Origin: Lachnospiraceae bacterium
GTDB lineage: Bacteria > Bacillota > Clostridia > Lachnospirales > Lachnospiraceae
Assembly (NCBI GenBank): GCA_017472605.1
Contig: JAFUPV010000048.1
Span: forward strand, 1 to 64,000
Reading direction: 5' to 3'
DNA length: 64,000 bases
Shown: positions 52,247 to 60,754 of the stretch, piece after piece
How the letters are laid out: every line of letters starts with the position of its first letter
Numbering within the stretch: position 1 is the first letter of the stretch
Position numbers and translations under genes: made by a program
The notes under the pieces: generated by a model
Seen by the model: the letters and a program-made list of their open reading frames with translations, nothing else
Databases searched by the model: none
What the model was told of the DNA's origin: nothing

Positions 52247-53590
52247 CTATTCAAACAATTTTTGTTTCTTGAGGCAGCGTCTCATGAACACTGCACAGCA
52301 GATGATCTGCACAACGGTAGAACTCGGTGTTGCCAGACCAATCAAAAACAGAGATTCCGGGAACAGCCGGCTCATCAGGAAAGAAATCGGAATTCGCACA
52401 GCAAAGGCGCCGATAATTCCCTGCACCATGACAAATCTGGTATTTCCGCATCCGTTAAAGTAACCGGTGAAGCAGAACAGGAAGGAAACAAAGAGGCAGT
52501 CGATGGCATACGCCTTCAGGTACTCCGCTCCGGCCTGGATTACATCCTGTTTATCTCCGGCAAAGATTGCCGTCAGCATGTCTCCATGGAAGAAACTGAA
52601 ATATCCGATCACAACACCAACGGCAAGTGACGTGAGAATCGCATACTTCAAAGCAAGATTTGCGCGTTCCCGCTTTCCGGCTCCGATGTTCTGTGCCACA
52701 AACGCGGAAATTGACTGCGAAAATGCAGAAGGAACCAGCATGATAAAGCCGCAGATTTTCTCCGCAATTCCGACTCCCGCCGACGCTACCACACCAAGTC
52801 CGTTAACAATTCCGGCAATTACCATGAACGACATGGTAACCAGGACGTCCTGAAACGCGATTGGAAGACCGATATGAATCGTCCGCATGATCAGCGCCTT
52901 TTTCGGTTTCCAGTCTTCCTTCCTGATCCGGACCAGCTTTTTCTTTCTGACAATGATCAGGGAAAGGACAACACTGACCGCCTGAGCCGCAACAGTCGCA
53001 ATGGCCGCACCGGCGGCTGCCATATCAAAGACCGCTACCAGAACATAATCGCCGACAATGTTTACTACACAGGCAATCGCCACCGTCAGCAGCGGAATGG
53101 CGGAATTTCCCATTCCGCGGAAAATGCTGCCGATCACATTGTATGCAACGATAAAAATCGCCCCGGCAGAACAGATTCTTATGTAGGAAACCGTCGCATC
53201 AAACGCCTCGTTGGGCGCCTGCATCAGTTTTGAAATAAACGGGGCAAGAAACTGCATCAGAACTGTGAGCACAAGACCGAAAGCAAGGAACAGCACTGTA
53301 CTGGATCCGATGATCCCTCCCACCTCATGGGTTCGTTTTTCACCTATTTTCTGCCCGATCTGCACCGTTGTACCCATTGCCAGTCCTGTTACCGCCGACG
53401 TGAGCAGATGCATTACAAAGGTTCCTGTCGAAACGGCTGACACATCAAACGTCTGGGCATACTGACCAACAATCAGCAGATCCACCGCTCCGTACATGGT
53501 CTGCAGGCACAGGGCAAAGAAAACGGGAAGCGCAAAGCGCAGCAGCGGCCCCATGATTTTTCCATTGGTAAAGTCCTGTTCTTTTTTCAT
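52247..53590 (-). CDS. MATE family efflux transporter
   Basis: A 447-aa, twelve-segment transporter (LRFALPVFFALCLQTMYGAV opens half one, IGLPIAFQDVLVTMSFMVIA half two). ATG 53590 gives MKKEQDFTNGKIMGPL and has AGGAG ten bases away. The open frame to 53695 has no ribosome site and overlaps the HTH gene end. It is distinct from the MATE at 48.0-49.4 kb. Confidence 0.92.
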   Translation of the reverse strand: MKKEQDFTNGKIMGPLLRFALPVFFALCLQTMYGAVDLLIVGQYAQTFDVSAVSTGTFVMHLLTSAVTGLAMGTTVQIGQKIGEKRTHEVGGIIGSSTVLFLAFGLVLTVLMQFLAPFISKLMQAPNEAFDATVSYIRICSAGAIFIVAYNVIGSIFRGMGNSAIPLLTVAIACVVNIVGDYVLVAVFDMAAAGAAIATVAAQAVSVVLSLIIVRKKKLVRIRKEDWKPKKALIMRTIHIGLPIAFQDVLVTMSFMVIAGIVNGLGVVASAGVGIAEKICGFIMLVPSAFSQSISAFVAQNIGAGKRERANLALKYAILTSLAVGVVIGYFSFFHGDMLTAIFAGDKQDVIQAGAEYLKAYAIDCLFVSFLFCFTGYFNGCGNTRFVMVQGIIGAFAVRIPISFLMSRLFPESLFLIGLATPSSTVVQIICCAVFMRRCLKKQKLFE

Positions 53591-53630
53591 CAGCTGCAAT
53601 CTCCTTTTCCTTCTACTTTTCAAAACAGAA

Positions 53631-53837
53631 TCATTCCTCTGCACGATATTCCAGGATATCTCCCGGCTGACAATCCAACGCCCTGCATATCTCATTCAGC
53701 GTTGAAAACTTCAGTCCTTTTGCATGTCCATTCTTCAGCACGGAAATGTTGGCCATTGTGATTCCAACTCTCTGGGACAATTCTGTCACCGACATTTTCC
53801 GTTTTGCGAGCATGACATCAATGTTAATTATGATCAT
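53631..53837 (-). CDS. Cro/CI-type HTH regulator (YozG-like)
   Basis: A 68-aa protein that is nearly all HTH: VMLAKRKMSVTELSQRVGIT, then SVLKNGHAKGLKFSTLNEIC and the typical end ALDCQPGDILEY. It lies 12 bp after the DUF2975 gene, a frequent pair in Firmicutes where the small HTH regulates its own unit. Confidence 0.9.
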   Translation of the reverse strand: MIIINIDVMLAKRKMSVTELSQRVGITMANISVLKNGHAKGLKFSTLNEICRALDCQPGDILEYRAEE

Positions 53838-53849
53838 GTTCCACCTCCG

Positions 53850-54404
53850 TCAGATAAAGGACTCATTTTCTTCCCGGAGCTTTGCCGCCTTTGCCACGAG
53901 ACAGAACAGAGATCCTGCCACAACCGCAACACACGCACCTGCAAAGCTGATAAACACGGCAAGAATCAGGATGCCGGGATGGCTCATGTTCCATCCATAT
54001 AAGACAAGGTTCCCCAGAATAAAGAACACCGTGTCGCCAATGGCTGCAGCCATGATGCGCTTTAACAGCTGCGCATTCTCAGCTGTAAAATACCGGTCAC
54101 GGCCAACAGACACGGCAATTCTCCATCCCCAGATCAATACTGCGTAGCAGGGAATCACCGTGATCCAGAGAAAAATAACCCAGGGCCAGTAGCAGCGGGA
54201 CAGCTCCGGGTGCTGGCGCGCCAGATCCGCTCCCAGGATCGGAATCACACCAAAATGGATCAGGCATCCACAGACTGCCATTCCCCAGATAATTGCTTTT
54301 AAGCACAATGCCAGTGTTCGATGATTCATTGCTTTCGGATTCACTGATTTCGGATCCACTGATTTTTGATTCATCGCATTTTGATCCGTCATTTTCTGTT
54401 TCAT
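53850..54404 (-). CDS. DUF2975 membrane protein
   Basis: A 184-aa protein with four membrane segments and the family region DRYFTAENAQLLKRI between the second and third. The first ~25 residues contain short degenerate repeats (NQKSVDPKSVNPKAMNHR). AGGAGG precedes ATG 54404. Function is unknown; it travels with the HTH gene downstream. Confidence 0.88.
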   Translation of the reverse strand: MKQKMTDQNAMNQKSVDPKSVNPKAMNHRTLALCLKAIIWGMAVCGCLIHFGVIPILGADLARQHPELSRCYWPWVIFLWITVIPCYAVLIWGWRIAVSVGRDRYFTAENAQLLKRIMAAAIGDTVFFILGNLVLYGWNMSHPGILILAVFISFAGACVAVVAGSLFCLVAKAAKLREENESFI

Positions 54405-54709
54405 GATTCCTCCTGATCTTAGATAGAATGACCTTCTCACCGGACTGAACGTGTCACCGCACATTCACCCGGATGCATCAGCAACGCAAAGGAAGACTGC
54501 CGTCTTTGACAGCAGCCTTCTCTATTTTACGGCGACCGGTGTTTCCTGTCAACCCTGAAGTACCAAAAGCAGTAAGCCTTTCAGACTTCGATCACGTACT
54601 TTGCAGTCTCACCGTACCGTAAAAATCTTCACTTTATCCCCGGCATCCGGATTCAGCCGGCAGACTTCACTTTATCCCCGGCAGCCAGATTCAACCGGCA
54701 GCCTTCACT
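54405..54709. other. 305-bp gap with weak terminator and tandem repeats
   Basis: Between the DUF2975 start and the GH8 stop. It holds an imperfect hairpin GAAG-CTGC/GCAG-CTTC (54492-54520), possibly the GH8 terminator although the T-run is short, and most of the 38-bp repeats listed next. No gene is seen. Confidence 0.55.
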
Positions 54710-54740
54710 TTATCCCCGACAGCCGGATTCCATCGATAAC
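54627..54740 (-). repeat. Three 38-bp tandem repeats across the GH8 stop codon
   Basis: CTTCACTTTATCCCCGGCA-type units begin at 54627, 54665 and 54703. The unit nearest the gene contains the last nine codons and TAA stop of the GH8 gene, so the other two are extra copies of its tail lying in the 3' UTR. Confidence 0.85.
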
Positions 54741-55894
54741 CTTCCCTTCGTCTCTGGCATCCAGATCCGGTAATTTCCGCTCAGCGCCAGAAATGCAAAC
54801 ATGTACAGACAATTATCATAGTACCGTCTGTCTCCTGTCCGAAGAGGCGTCTCCCAGAACTTCTGCACACAGGCTTTGGCATAGGTTCCTTTTGCAGCCA
54901 GACTTCCCTGGGCATTGGTCGCAATCATCGCCACCGGATGAAGCGCTTTCCCTTCAATCACAGTTCCGTCGATTTCATAAATACCGTCCGGATTGTCTTT
55001 CACCGTCTCATGGAAGAAACGCTGCAGACGATCCGCGTTTTCGCACTGCCACTCATCCGCCGCAAACCAGCTGTAATCCAGTCCGATGTTGGCTATCGTC
55101 CGATAGGAATCACTGTAATACCAGTCGTGGCGTCCCCACCAGTCTCCCAGGTAAGGCGTGCCGTCAAAGTTGGCATACTCCGCACAAAGTCCTGTCTGAG
55201 GGTGACAGGCTTTGTGCAGATATGCTCTGCTGGCTGTGGCTGCCCGCTTCCAGAATTCCCGATCCTCCTCATCTGCCCACATGGAAAAGAGATCATAAAA
55301 ATGCGGCAAATGATAGGACGGGTCAGAAAAATCGACTTCCGTAATAAATCGAATCAGAGCGTTGTCCGGATCCCACATCGCGCGGCCCGGGCCTTTGTCC
55401 TCTCCCTTGTGAACACAGTCATGGAGAATTGCTCTTGCTTCTTTGCTGTAGTTGAAAATCCCTTCGCCGTCTCCCCAGCGATGAGACGCAAAGAACAGAG
55501 CCATTGCAAAATATTCTTCTCCGTCCGGAGCCGGTCCATCGGCATTTTTTGTTCCGTCGGTCTGATTGGACCAGCAGAAATAGCCCTGATTGGGTCCTTC
55601 TTCCAGATACATGTAGGTTCGTGCCCATTTCCAGATCCGGTCAAATTCCTCTTTCCGGTTCAGCTGAACACACATCATCATGCCGTAGGACATTCCCTCC
55701 GTCCTCGCATCATGGTTGCCTGTATCCTCAAAATACCCCATATCCGATCCGACTTCGTGATAAAAACGTTGTTCCGGATCATAAAAGATTGTTTCAAAAC
55801 ATTCATTCAGACGTCTGCTGATCGCTTCTTCCGAATATCCGAGTTCAGCAAACAGATTCCGGTATACTCCAGTATAAAATGCTCCCTGTTTCAT
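54710..55894 (-). CDS. GH8 reducing-end xylose-releasing exo-oligoxylanase (Rex type)
   Basis: A 394-aa enzyme without a signal peptide, so probably cytoplasmic. The GH8 (alpha/alpha)6 barrel is clear: ARTEGMSYGMMMCVQLN with the acid glutamate, FCWSNQTDGTKNADGPAPDG, YFAMALFFASHRWG and WYYSDSYRTIANIGLDYSWF with the base aspartate. Rex enzymes remove xylose from the reducing end of xylo-oligosaccharides of three or more units. ATG 55894 follows GGAGG five bases away. It is last in the unit binding protein-permease-permease-GH8, which implies import and then digestion of xylo-oligosaccharides. Confidence 0.93.
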   Translation of the reverse strand: MKQGAFYTGVYRNLFAELGYSEEAISRRLNECFETIFYDPEQRFYHEVGSDMGYFEDTGNHDARTEGMSYGMMMCVQLNRKEEFDRIWKWARTYMYLEEGPNQGYFCWSNQTDGTKNADGPAPDGEEYFAMALFFASHRWGDGEGIFNYSKEARAILHDCVHKGEDKGPGRAMWDPDNALIRFITEVDFSDPSYHLPHFYDLFSMWADEEDREFWKRAATASRAYLHKACHPQTGLCAEYANFDGTPYLGDWWGRHDWYYSDSYRTIANIGLDYSWFAADEWQCENADRLQRFFHETVKDNPDGIYEIDGTVIEGKALHPVAMIATNAQGSLAAKGTYAKACVQKFWETPLRTGDRRYYDNCLYMFAFLALSGNYRIWMPETKGRLSMESGCRG

Positions 55895-55913
55895 ACGCAC
55901 CTCCGTCTCTGTT

Positions 55914-56819
55914 TTACTCCTTTACACCGCCAATTGTCAAGCCTGCAATGAAATATCTCTGGAGGAACGGATAGAGGCAGACGATTGGGAGGGAGGTCAG
56001 GACTGTTGCCGCTGCACGAACAGAAGTAGGCGTTACCTGATTTCCGGAATTTTTGATGGTCTGTGCGTTGGCGCCCTGGTTGGTAACAGAGCTTAGAAGC
56101 TTCATCAACTCATACTGAAGCGTTGTGTACTCATCTTTCATTCGGTTGTAAAGCATTGCGTCAAACCAGGAGTTCCACTGGTATACGGCAATGAACAGAG
56201 CAACCGTTGCAAATACCGGCTTGCACAGCGGAGCAATGATGCGGACAAAAATGGTCAGATATCCGGCTCCGTCCAGCTGAGCCGACTCCTGGAGGCTGTC
56301 CGGCAGACCGTTCATGTAGGTTCTCATAACCAGCATATTAAAAGCACTGACTGCGCCCGGAATCACATAAACCCAGAAGCTGTTCGTCAGTCCCAGCTCC
56401 TTGTAGACCAGAAACGTGGGGATCAGACCGCCGCTGACATACATGGTGACCACATAGAAGAAGGAAATGTGTTTTGCGAAAATGTAATCCTTCTGCGTCA
56501 GAACATAGGCCAGAAGTGCTGTCACAGACAGATGGATCACCGTAGCCAGCACGGTACGCAGAACCGTGATCTTTGCACCGGTCAGCAGGGAATCCTTCGC
56601 CAGTACCGTGGAATAGTTCTGAAGTGTGAACATGCGCGGCCAGAGATAAATTCCTCCGCGAAGAGCGTCCAGACCGTCGTTAAACGAGATTGCTACCGTA
56701 TTGATGATCGGGTATAGTGTGATGACAACAAATGCTGTCAGGATCAGCGTATTGGCGATTGTGAATGCAATATCACCTTTGGAGCGCTTCATGCAATGAC
56801 GTTTTTTTGTAAGACTCAT
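55914..56819 (-). CDS. Carbohydrate ABC transporter permease (LplC/YtcP type)
   Basis: A 301-aa permease with about six membrane segments and the EAA loop SLQESAQLDGAGYLTIFVRI. The N-terminal FTIANTLILTAFVVITLYPI and the late SLPIVCLYPFLQRYFIAG are typical of the LplC group that works with YesO/LplA-type binding proteins. A GGGAGGTG site precedes the ATG. It lies between its partner permease and the GH8 gene. Confidence 0.92.
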   Translation of the reverse strand: MSLTKKRHCMKRSKGDIAFTIANTLILTAFVVITLYPIINTVAISFNDGLDALRGGIYLWPRMFTLQNYSTVLAKDSLLTGAKITVLRTVLATVIHLSVTALLAYVLTQKDYIFAKHISFFYVVTMYVSGGLIPTFLVYKELGLTNSFWVYVIPGAVSAFNMLVMRTYMNGLPDSLQESAQLDGAGYLTIFVRIIAPLCKPVFATVALFIAVYQWNSWFDAMLYNRMKDEYTTLQYELMKLLSSVTNQGANAQTIKNSGNQVTPTSVRAAATVLTSLPIVCLYPFLQRYFIAGLTIGGVKE

Positions 56820-56834
56820 TCTCTGCTCACCTCC

Positions 56835-57779
56835 CTAGAACATGCGCTCTTCTCCGGCAGCCTTCGCCGCGGAGTTTGCAAGCCAGATCAGAATGATGCT
56901 GACCAGGCTCTTAAAGATACCAGCCGCCGTACCAAGAGAATAATCGCCCTGGCTGATACCCCACTTCAGGACATAAATGTCAATGGTCTGGGATACACTC
57001 TGAACCAGTCCGTTTCCCAGAAGATACTGCACCTCAAATCCGGCATTCAGCACATTTCCGATGTTGATCAGAAGCAGAATGAAAATGGTCGGCTTGATAC
57101 CAGGCAATGTGATGTGCCAGATCTTGCGGAGCCGTCCCGCTCCATCCATCGCTGCCGCTTCGTAAAGATCCGGGCTGATGGAAGTAATCGCCGACAGGTA
57201 GATGATGCTGCCCCATCCGGTTTCCTTCCATACATTGGAAAAACCGACGATCCACCAGAAATATTTCGGGTACGCAAACCAGTTGATCGGCTTCTCCAAT
57301 ATATGCAACGCAACCAGAACCTGGTTGATGATACCGTTTTCCAGCGATAAAACATCGTGCACAATTCCTGTAACAATGATCCATGAAAGGAAATGCGGCA
57401 GATAGGAAACCGTCTGAACAAATTTCTTTGCACTGCGGATCCGTACCTCGTTCAGCAGGATCGCAAACAGAATTGAAAAGAAGAAACTTAATACCAGGTT
57501 AATGATACCCATGCAGAGGGTATTGCGGATCACCTTAATAAAATTCGGATCGGAAAAGAGCCGTTCAAATTTCTGCAGACCGACAAACGGCGATTCCCAG
57601 AGTCCATATTTGGGTTTATAGTTCTGAAATGCCATTACCCAGCCGGCAAGCGGCACATAGTAGAAGATAATTCCATAGATCACAAAAGGAATGGAGATCA
57701 GGATCAATTCTTTCTGTTTGATGATCTGTTTCAGCGTTATCTTCTGTTTCTGTCTTGTTTTTTTTGCACGTTTCGCCAT
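56835..57779 (-). CDS. Sugar ABC transporter permease (LplB type)
   Basis: A 314-aa permease with six membrane segments, the LplB-like opening IIFYYVPLAGWVMAFQNYKP and the EAA loop LYEAAAMDGAGRLRKIWHI. ATG 57779 has AAAGGTG eight bases away; the open frame to 57890 lies over the intergenic space. It ends 15 bp before the next permease gene. Confidence 0.92.
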   Translation of the reverse strand: MAKRAKKTRQKQKITLKQIIKQKELILISIPFVIYGIIFYYVPLAGWVMAFQNYKPKYGLWESPFVGLQKFERLFSDPNFIKVIRNTLCMGIINLVLSFFFSILFAILLNEVRIRSAKKFVQTVSYLPHFLSWIIVTGIVHDVLSLENGIINQVLVALHILEKPINWFAYPKYFWWIVGFSNVWKETGWGSIIYLSAITSISPDLYEAAAMDGAGRLRKIWHITLPGIKPTIFILLLINIGNVLNAGFEVQYLLGNGLVQSVSQTIDIYVLKWGISQGDYSLGTAAGIFKSLVSIILIWLANSAAKAAGEERMF

Positions 57780-57939
57780 GTTCTCACACCTTTCTGCGCG
57801 GATATCCCAAACCATGCCGCCGTCATGTCTTCGGAATGGTTCCGGGGCAGCTGTACAAAGCTTTGCTTTCTCACAGCTGCCCCTTTCCATCTGCTTTTTA
57901 TCAGGACCGGCTGACGCCGGTCCCTTTCTTCAGAGGAAC

Positions 57940-59592
57940 TTACTCAGCAGTCTCTCCGCTTGCAACCGCGATGCGGCGATGAAGCTCTTCCTCGATTTCG
58001 CCCAGGAATGCCTCGATATCACAGCGATCATTGTAAACACCAAGATACTCTTCCCATGCTGCCTCAAAATCTTCGGCCATGCAAACCTTCGGCAGGTACT
58101 CATGCTTTACTTCAGCCATGTTTGTCCATGCCATTCCGCCAGGAGTCTCTGTTGTCATGTTGTTGGAGAAGGACCACATCGGGAACCACGGCTGGTTCTC
58201 CTCAGACGGATTCAGCATCTCAACATAAGTCTCTGCGCCGTATGCTGCCAGACATTCCTTCACATCCTCGGAAAGGCTCTCATAGAACTCAGTCGGCTGA
58301 TAGTCCGGTGACCACGCGTTGATTCCATCCAGATTCATACCTTCATACTGCGGGAAGTAGCTGTAATCACAGCGGTTTGCAACCTTGTACTCTGTGCTGG
58401 TTGCATTTGCTCTCTGCTCCTCGGTGCGATAGAACAGACCGTTCTCATCTACTTCATAGTCAACGCCTTCAATACCCCAGAAACGAAGGGTCTGAACTTC
58501 CTGACTCAGAAGATCATTGACAAACTGCAGAGCGCCTTCCACATCATCACAGCCGATGGTGATTCCAAGACCATTGGAAACATCCAGAGCGGATGCGCTG
58601 TGGTAATGCTCTTCGATACCCTCTTCAATTACAAGACCAAGCGGTACGTAAGTGCAGTCATCCAGTCCCTGCTGCTTGATTGCCTCTTCACCGGTCTGGA
58701 AATCCCAGTGCTGGTCACACATACCAAGAACACGTCCAGTGGAAAGCTTTGCAATGTACTGGTCATAGGTCTGCGTGAAGGATTCCGGATCAACGATTCC
58801 CTTGTGGAACTCTTCGTTCAGCTTTGCGAAATATTCCTTCGCAGTTTCCGTTGTATTATAATCAATTACTTCCAGTGTTTCCGGATCGATGATAACACAT
58901 CCGTCGTTTGGATAACCATCCAGGAAGAACGGTGCATTCTCAAGACAGAAATATCTCCAGTCCTCGCAGAGAATTGTGTAGCCGATGTTCGGTGTTCCAT
59001 CTTCCATGGTCGGATTTGCTTCGATATACTCTTCGATCACATTGAAGTAATCCTCAAGAGTTACGATGTCCGGATATCCTGCCCACTTCAGAACTCTTGT
59101 CTGAATCCAGAATGCCTCATCGTTATGTACGGTGCTTGTATCATGACCGTTGATAATTCCGAACTGCGGAATGATGTAGATATGTCCGTCCTCTGCTCTT
59201 ACCTTGTTCCACTCGGACTCGGACAGATAGTTCTTGATGTTCGGATAGTTGTCCCAATACTCATCAATGGCGATATATGCGCCTGCATCCATCATCATGG
59301 AATGTCCGGTGGACGCCGTCATGAAATCCGGATATTCTTCGGAAGCAATGATCATTCCAACTGCTTCCTCTGCTGTCTGTCCGGTCAGCCAGGTGTCCTT
59401 ACACTTTGCGCCGATCAAGGCTGCGATTGCATCCTGACATACATTGTCATCGTTGATCTCCGTTCCCGGTACTGCGTGGAATGCAGTGAATTCTTTTACT
59501 TCCTGTTCTTCTGCTGCAGCAGGCATTACGCTGAGTCCCATGGATGCGGCCATTGTCAGGGCCATTGTCAATGATAACGTTCTTCTTTTCAT
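57940..59592 (-). CDS. Extracellular solute-binding protein (LplA/YtcQ type) for xylo-oligosaccharides
   Basis: A 550-aa binding protein. The signal peptide (LTMALTMAASMGLSVMPAAA) ends in AxA and lacks a lipobox cysteine. The large type 1 fold has the length and late region (IFEAAWEEYLGV-like near the C-terminus) of LplA proteins. ATG 59592 follows GGGAGG. It is the first gene of its unit, behind a promoter with two direct repeats. With the GH8 enzyme, xylo-oligosaccharide is the likely ligand (inference). Confidence 0.9.
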   Translation of the reverse strand: MKRRTLSLTMALTMAASMGLSVMPAAAEEQEVKEFTAFHAVPGTEINDDNVCQDAIAALIGAKCKDTWLTGQTAEEAVGMIIASEEYPDFMTASTGHSMMMDAGAYIAIDEYWDNYPNIKNYLSESEWNKVRAEDGHIYIIPQFGIINGHDTSTVHNDEAFWIQTRVLKWAGYPDIVTLEDYFNVIEEYIEANPTMEDGTPNIGYTILCEDWRYFCLENAPFFLDGYPNDGCVIIDPETLEVIDYNTTETAKEYFAKLNEEFHKGIVDPESFTQTYDQYIAKLSTGRVLGMCDQHWDFQTGEEAIKQQGLDDCTYVPLGLVIEEGIEEHYHSASALDVSNGLGITIGCDDVEGALQFVNDLLSQEVQTLRFWGIEGVDYEVDENGLFYRTEEQRANATSTEYKVANRCDYSYFPQYEGMNLDGINAWSPDYQPTEFYESLSEDVKECLAAYGAETYVEMLNPSEENQPWFPMWSFSNNMTTETPGGMAWTNMAEVKHEYLPKVCMAEDFEAAWEEYLGVYNDRCDIEAFLGEIEEELHRRIAVASGETAE

Positions 59593-59681
59593 AGTTACCT
59601 CCCTTTCCTGTGAAAACCGCACAGTTTCTCCGTTCTTCTGCGGTTCTCATTTGTTCATGTTTTTGTGTTTTCTGTGACTTA

Positions 59682-59710
59682 AATTTACCATTTTCCGGCC
59701 ATTTTCACAA
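59682..59710 (-). promoter_or_regulatory. Promoter of the xylo-oligosaccharide unit
   Basis: TTGTGA (59710-59705), a 17-bp spacer and TAAATT (59687-59682). Both boxes are weak (4/6), as expected for a promoter that needs an activator. It lies 90 bp before the binding-protein ATG. Confidence 0.7.
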
Positions 59711-59715
59711 CTGGG

Positions 59716-59752
59716 CAAACTATAGGTTTTATCAGGTCAAACTATAGGTTTT
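59716..59752 (-). promoter_or_regulatory. Two direct repeats, likely response-regulator sites
   Basis: CAAACTATAGGTTTT occurs at 59716-59730 and 59738-59752, identical copies 22 bp apart (two helical turns). The nearer copy ends 5 bp upstream of the -35 box. This is the usual layout for AraC-type activators, and the YesN-like gene lies next door. Confidence 0.82.
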
Positions 59753-59839
59753 CCCCTTTTCTCCTGCTGCAGGACAATTTTGATCCTGCATTTTCCCGCC
59801 CTGGATTCACTGCCGCAGCGAAAAGAACCTCGCTGCACG

Positions 59840-59874
59840 AAAAAAACCGGATTGGCTCTCTGTCCAATCCGGTT
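59840..59874 (-). terminator. Terminator of the two-component operon
   Basis: AACCGGATTGG pairs with CCAATCCGGTT (8-nt loop) and a T-run follows on the minus strand, 31 bp after the response-regulator stop. Confidence 0.9.
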
Positions 59875-59905
59875 CCTGTTTCTGTCGCAGATAACTGAAA
59901 CATTT

Positions 59906-60754
59906 CTATCCTCTCACCTGTTTTCGGTATTTTGACGGGGTACAGCCCTTCATTGTCACAAATTTGTCGATGTAGTAATCCAGATCATGGTATCCGACTG
60001 CCTGGGCAATTTCATAAATGCGGTCATTGGTCTCCTCCAGCAGACGCACCGACTGCTCGATTCGGATCCGGTTCAGATAATTCTTGAACGATTCACCAAA
60101 CTGTTTCCTGAACAGTTGTCCAAGATATGCGCTGTTCATGTAATACTTCTCACTTAACGATTTCAGACTGATATCTTCATGGTAATGTTCCAGAATCTCC
60201 TGTTCAATGTCTGCCATAATCCCATAAGCAGCGCTTCCTGGATTCTGCTCCCCTTCGCTGTCACCGGAAACCGCTCCTGCATCGGTACCTTGCGCCAGTT
60301 CTTCTGTCACCGGACCATTTACCGGATAATCCGACTGGGTTTTGGACATGGATGCTGTCCATTTCGCACTCCGTTCCTCCTGCTCCCGTTTCAGTTTTCT
60401 AAGCAATTCCAGCAGTTCCGATTTCTGTACCGGTTTCAGAATATAATCAGCACACTGATAGTGAATCGCATATTTCGCAAATTTGAATTCAAAAAAGCCG
60501 CTGACAATCACAAAGGAGGCATCCGACAGCTTCTGCTCACGAACGGTCTTCAACAGCTCCATTCCGTCCATTTCCGGCATCTTAATGTCTGCAAAAATTA
60601 CATCAACCGGATTTGCCCGAAGAAAATCAATCGCCTCCAGCCCATTGGACGCGGTTCCCGCAATCTCATACCCCTCGCTGTTCCAGTCAATCAGAACCGA
60701 CAATCCTTTTGTGATAAATGGTTCATCGTCCACCAGCAATACCTTCCGCATCAT
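59906..60754 (-). CDS. Response regulator with AraC-type output (YesN-like)
   Basis: A 282-aa protein. The receiver domain (residues 1-120) has the acidic pair in VLLVDDEPFI, the phospho-aspartate in VIFADIKMPEMDG and lysine in YILKPVQKSEL. A linker follows, then an AraC double HTH (about 180-280: ISLKSLSEKYYMNSAYLGQL and IYEIAQAVGYHDLDYYIDKF). It overlaps the kinase stop by ATGA. The likely target is the adjacent binding-protein promoter with two direct repeats. Confidence 0.95.
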   Translation of the reverse strand: MMRKVLLVDDEPFITKGLSVLIDWNSEGYEIAGTASNGLEAIDFLRANPVDVIFADIKMPEMDGMELLKTVREQKLSDASFVIVSGFFEFKFAKYAIHYQCADYILKPVQKSELLELLRKLKREQEERSAKWTASMSKTQSDYPVNGPVTEELAQGTDAGAVSGDSEGEQNPGSAAYGIMADIEQEILEHYHEDISLKSLSEKYYMNSAYLGQLFRKQFGESFKNYLNRIRIEQSVRLLEETNDRIYEIAQAVGYHDLDYYIDKFVTMKGCTPSKYRKQVRG

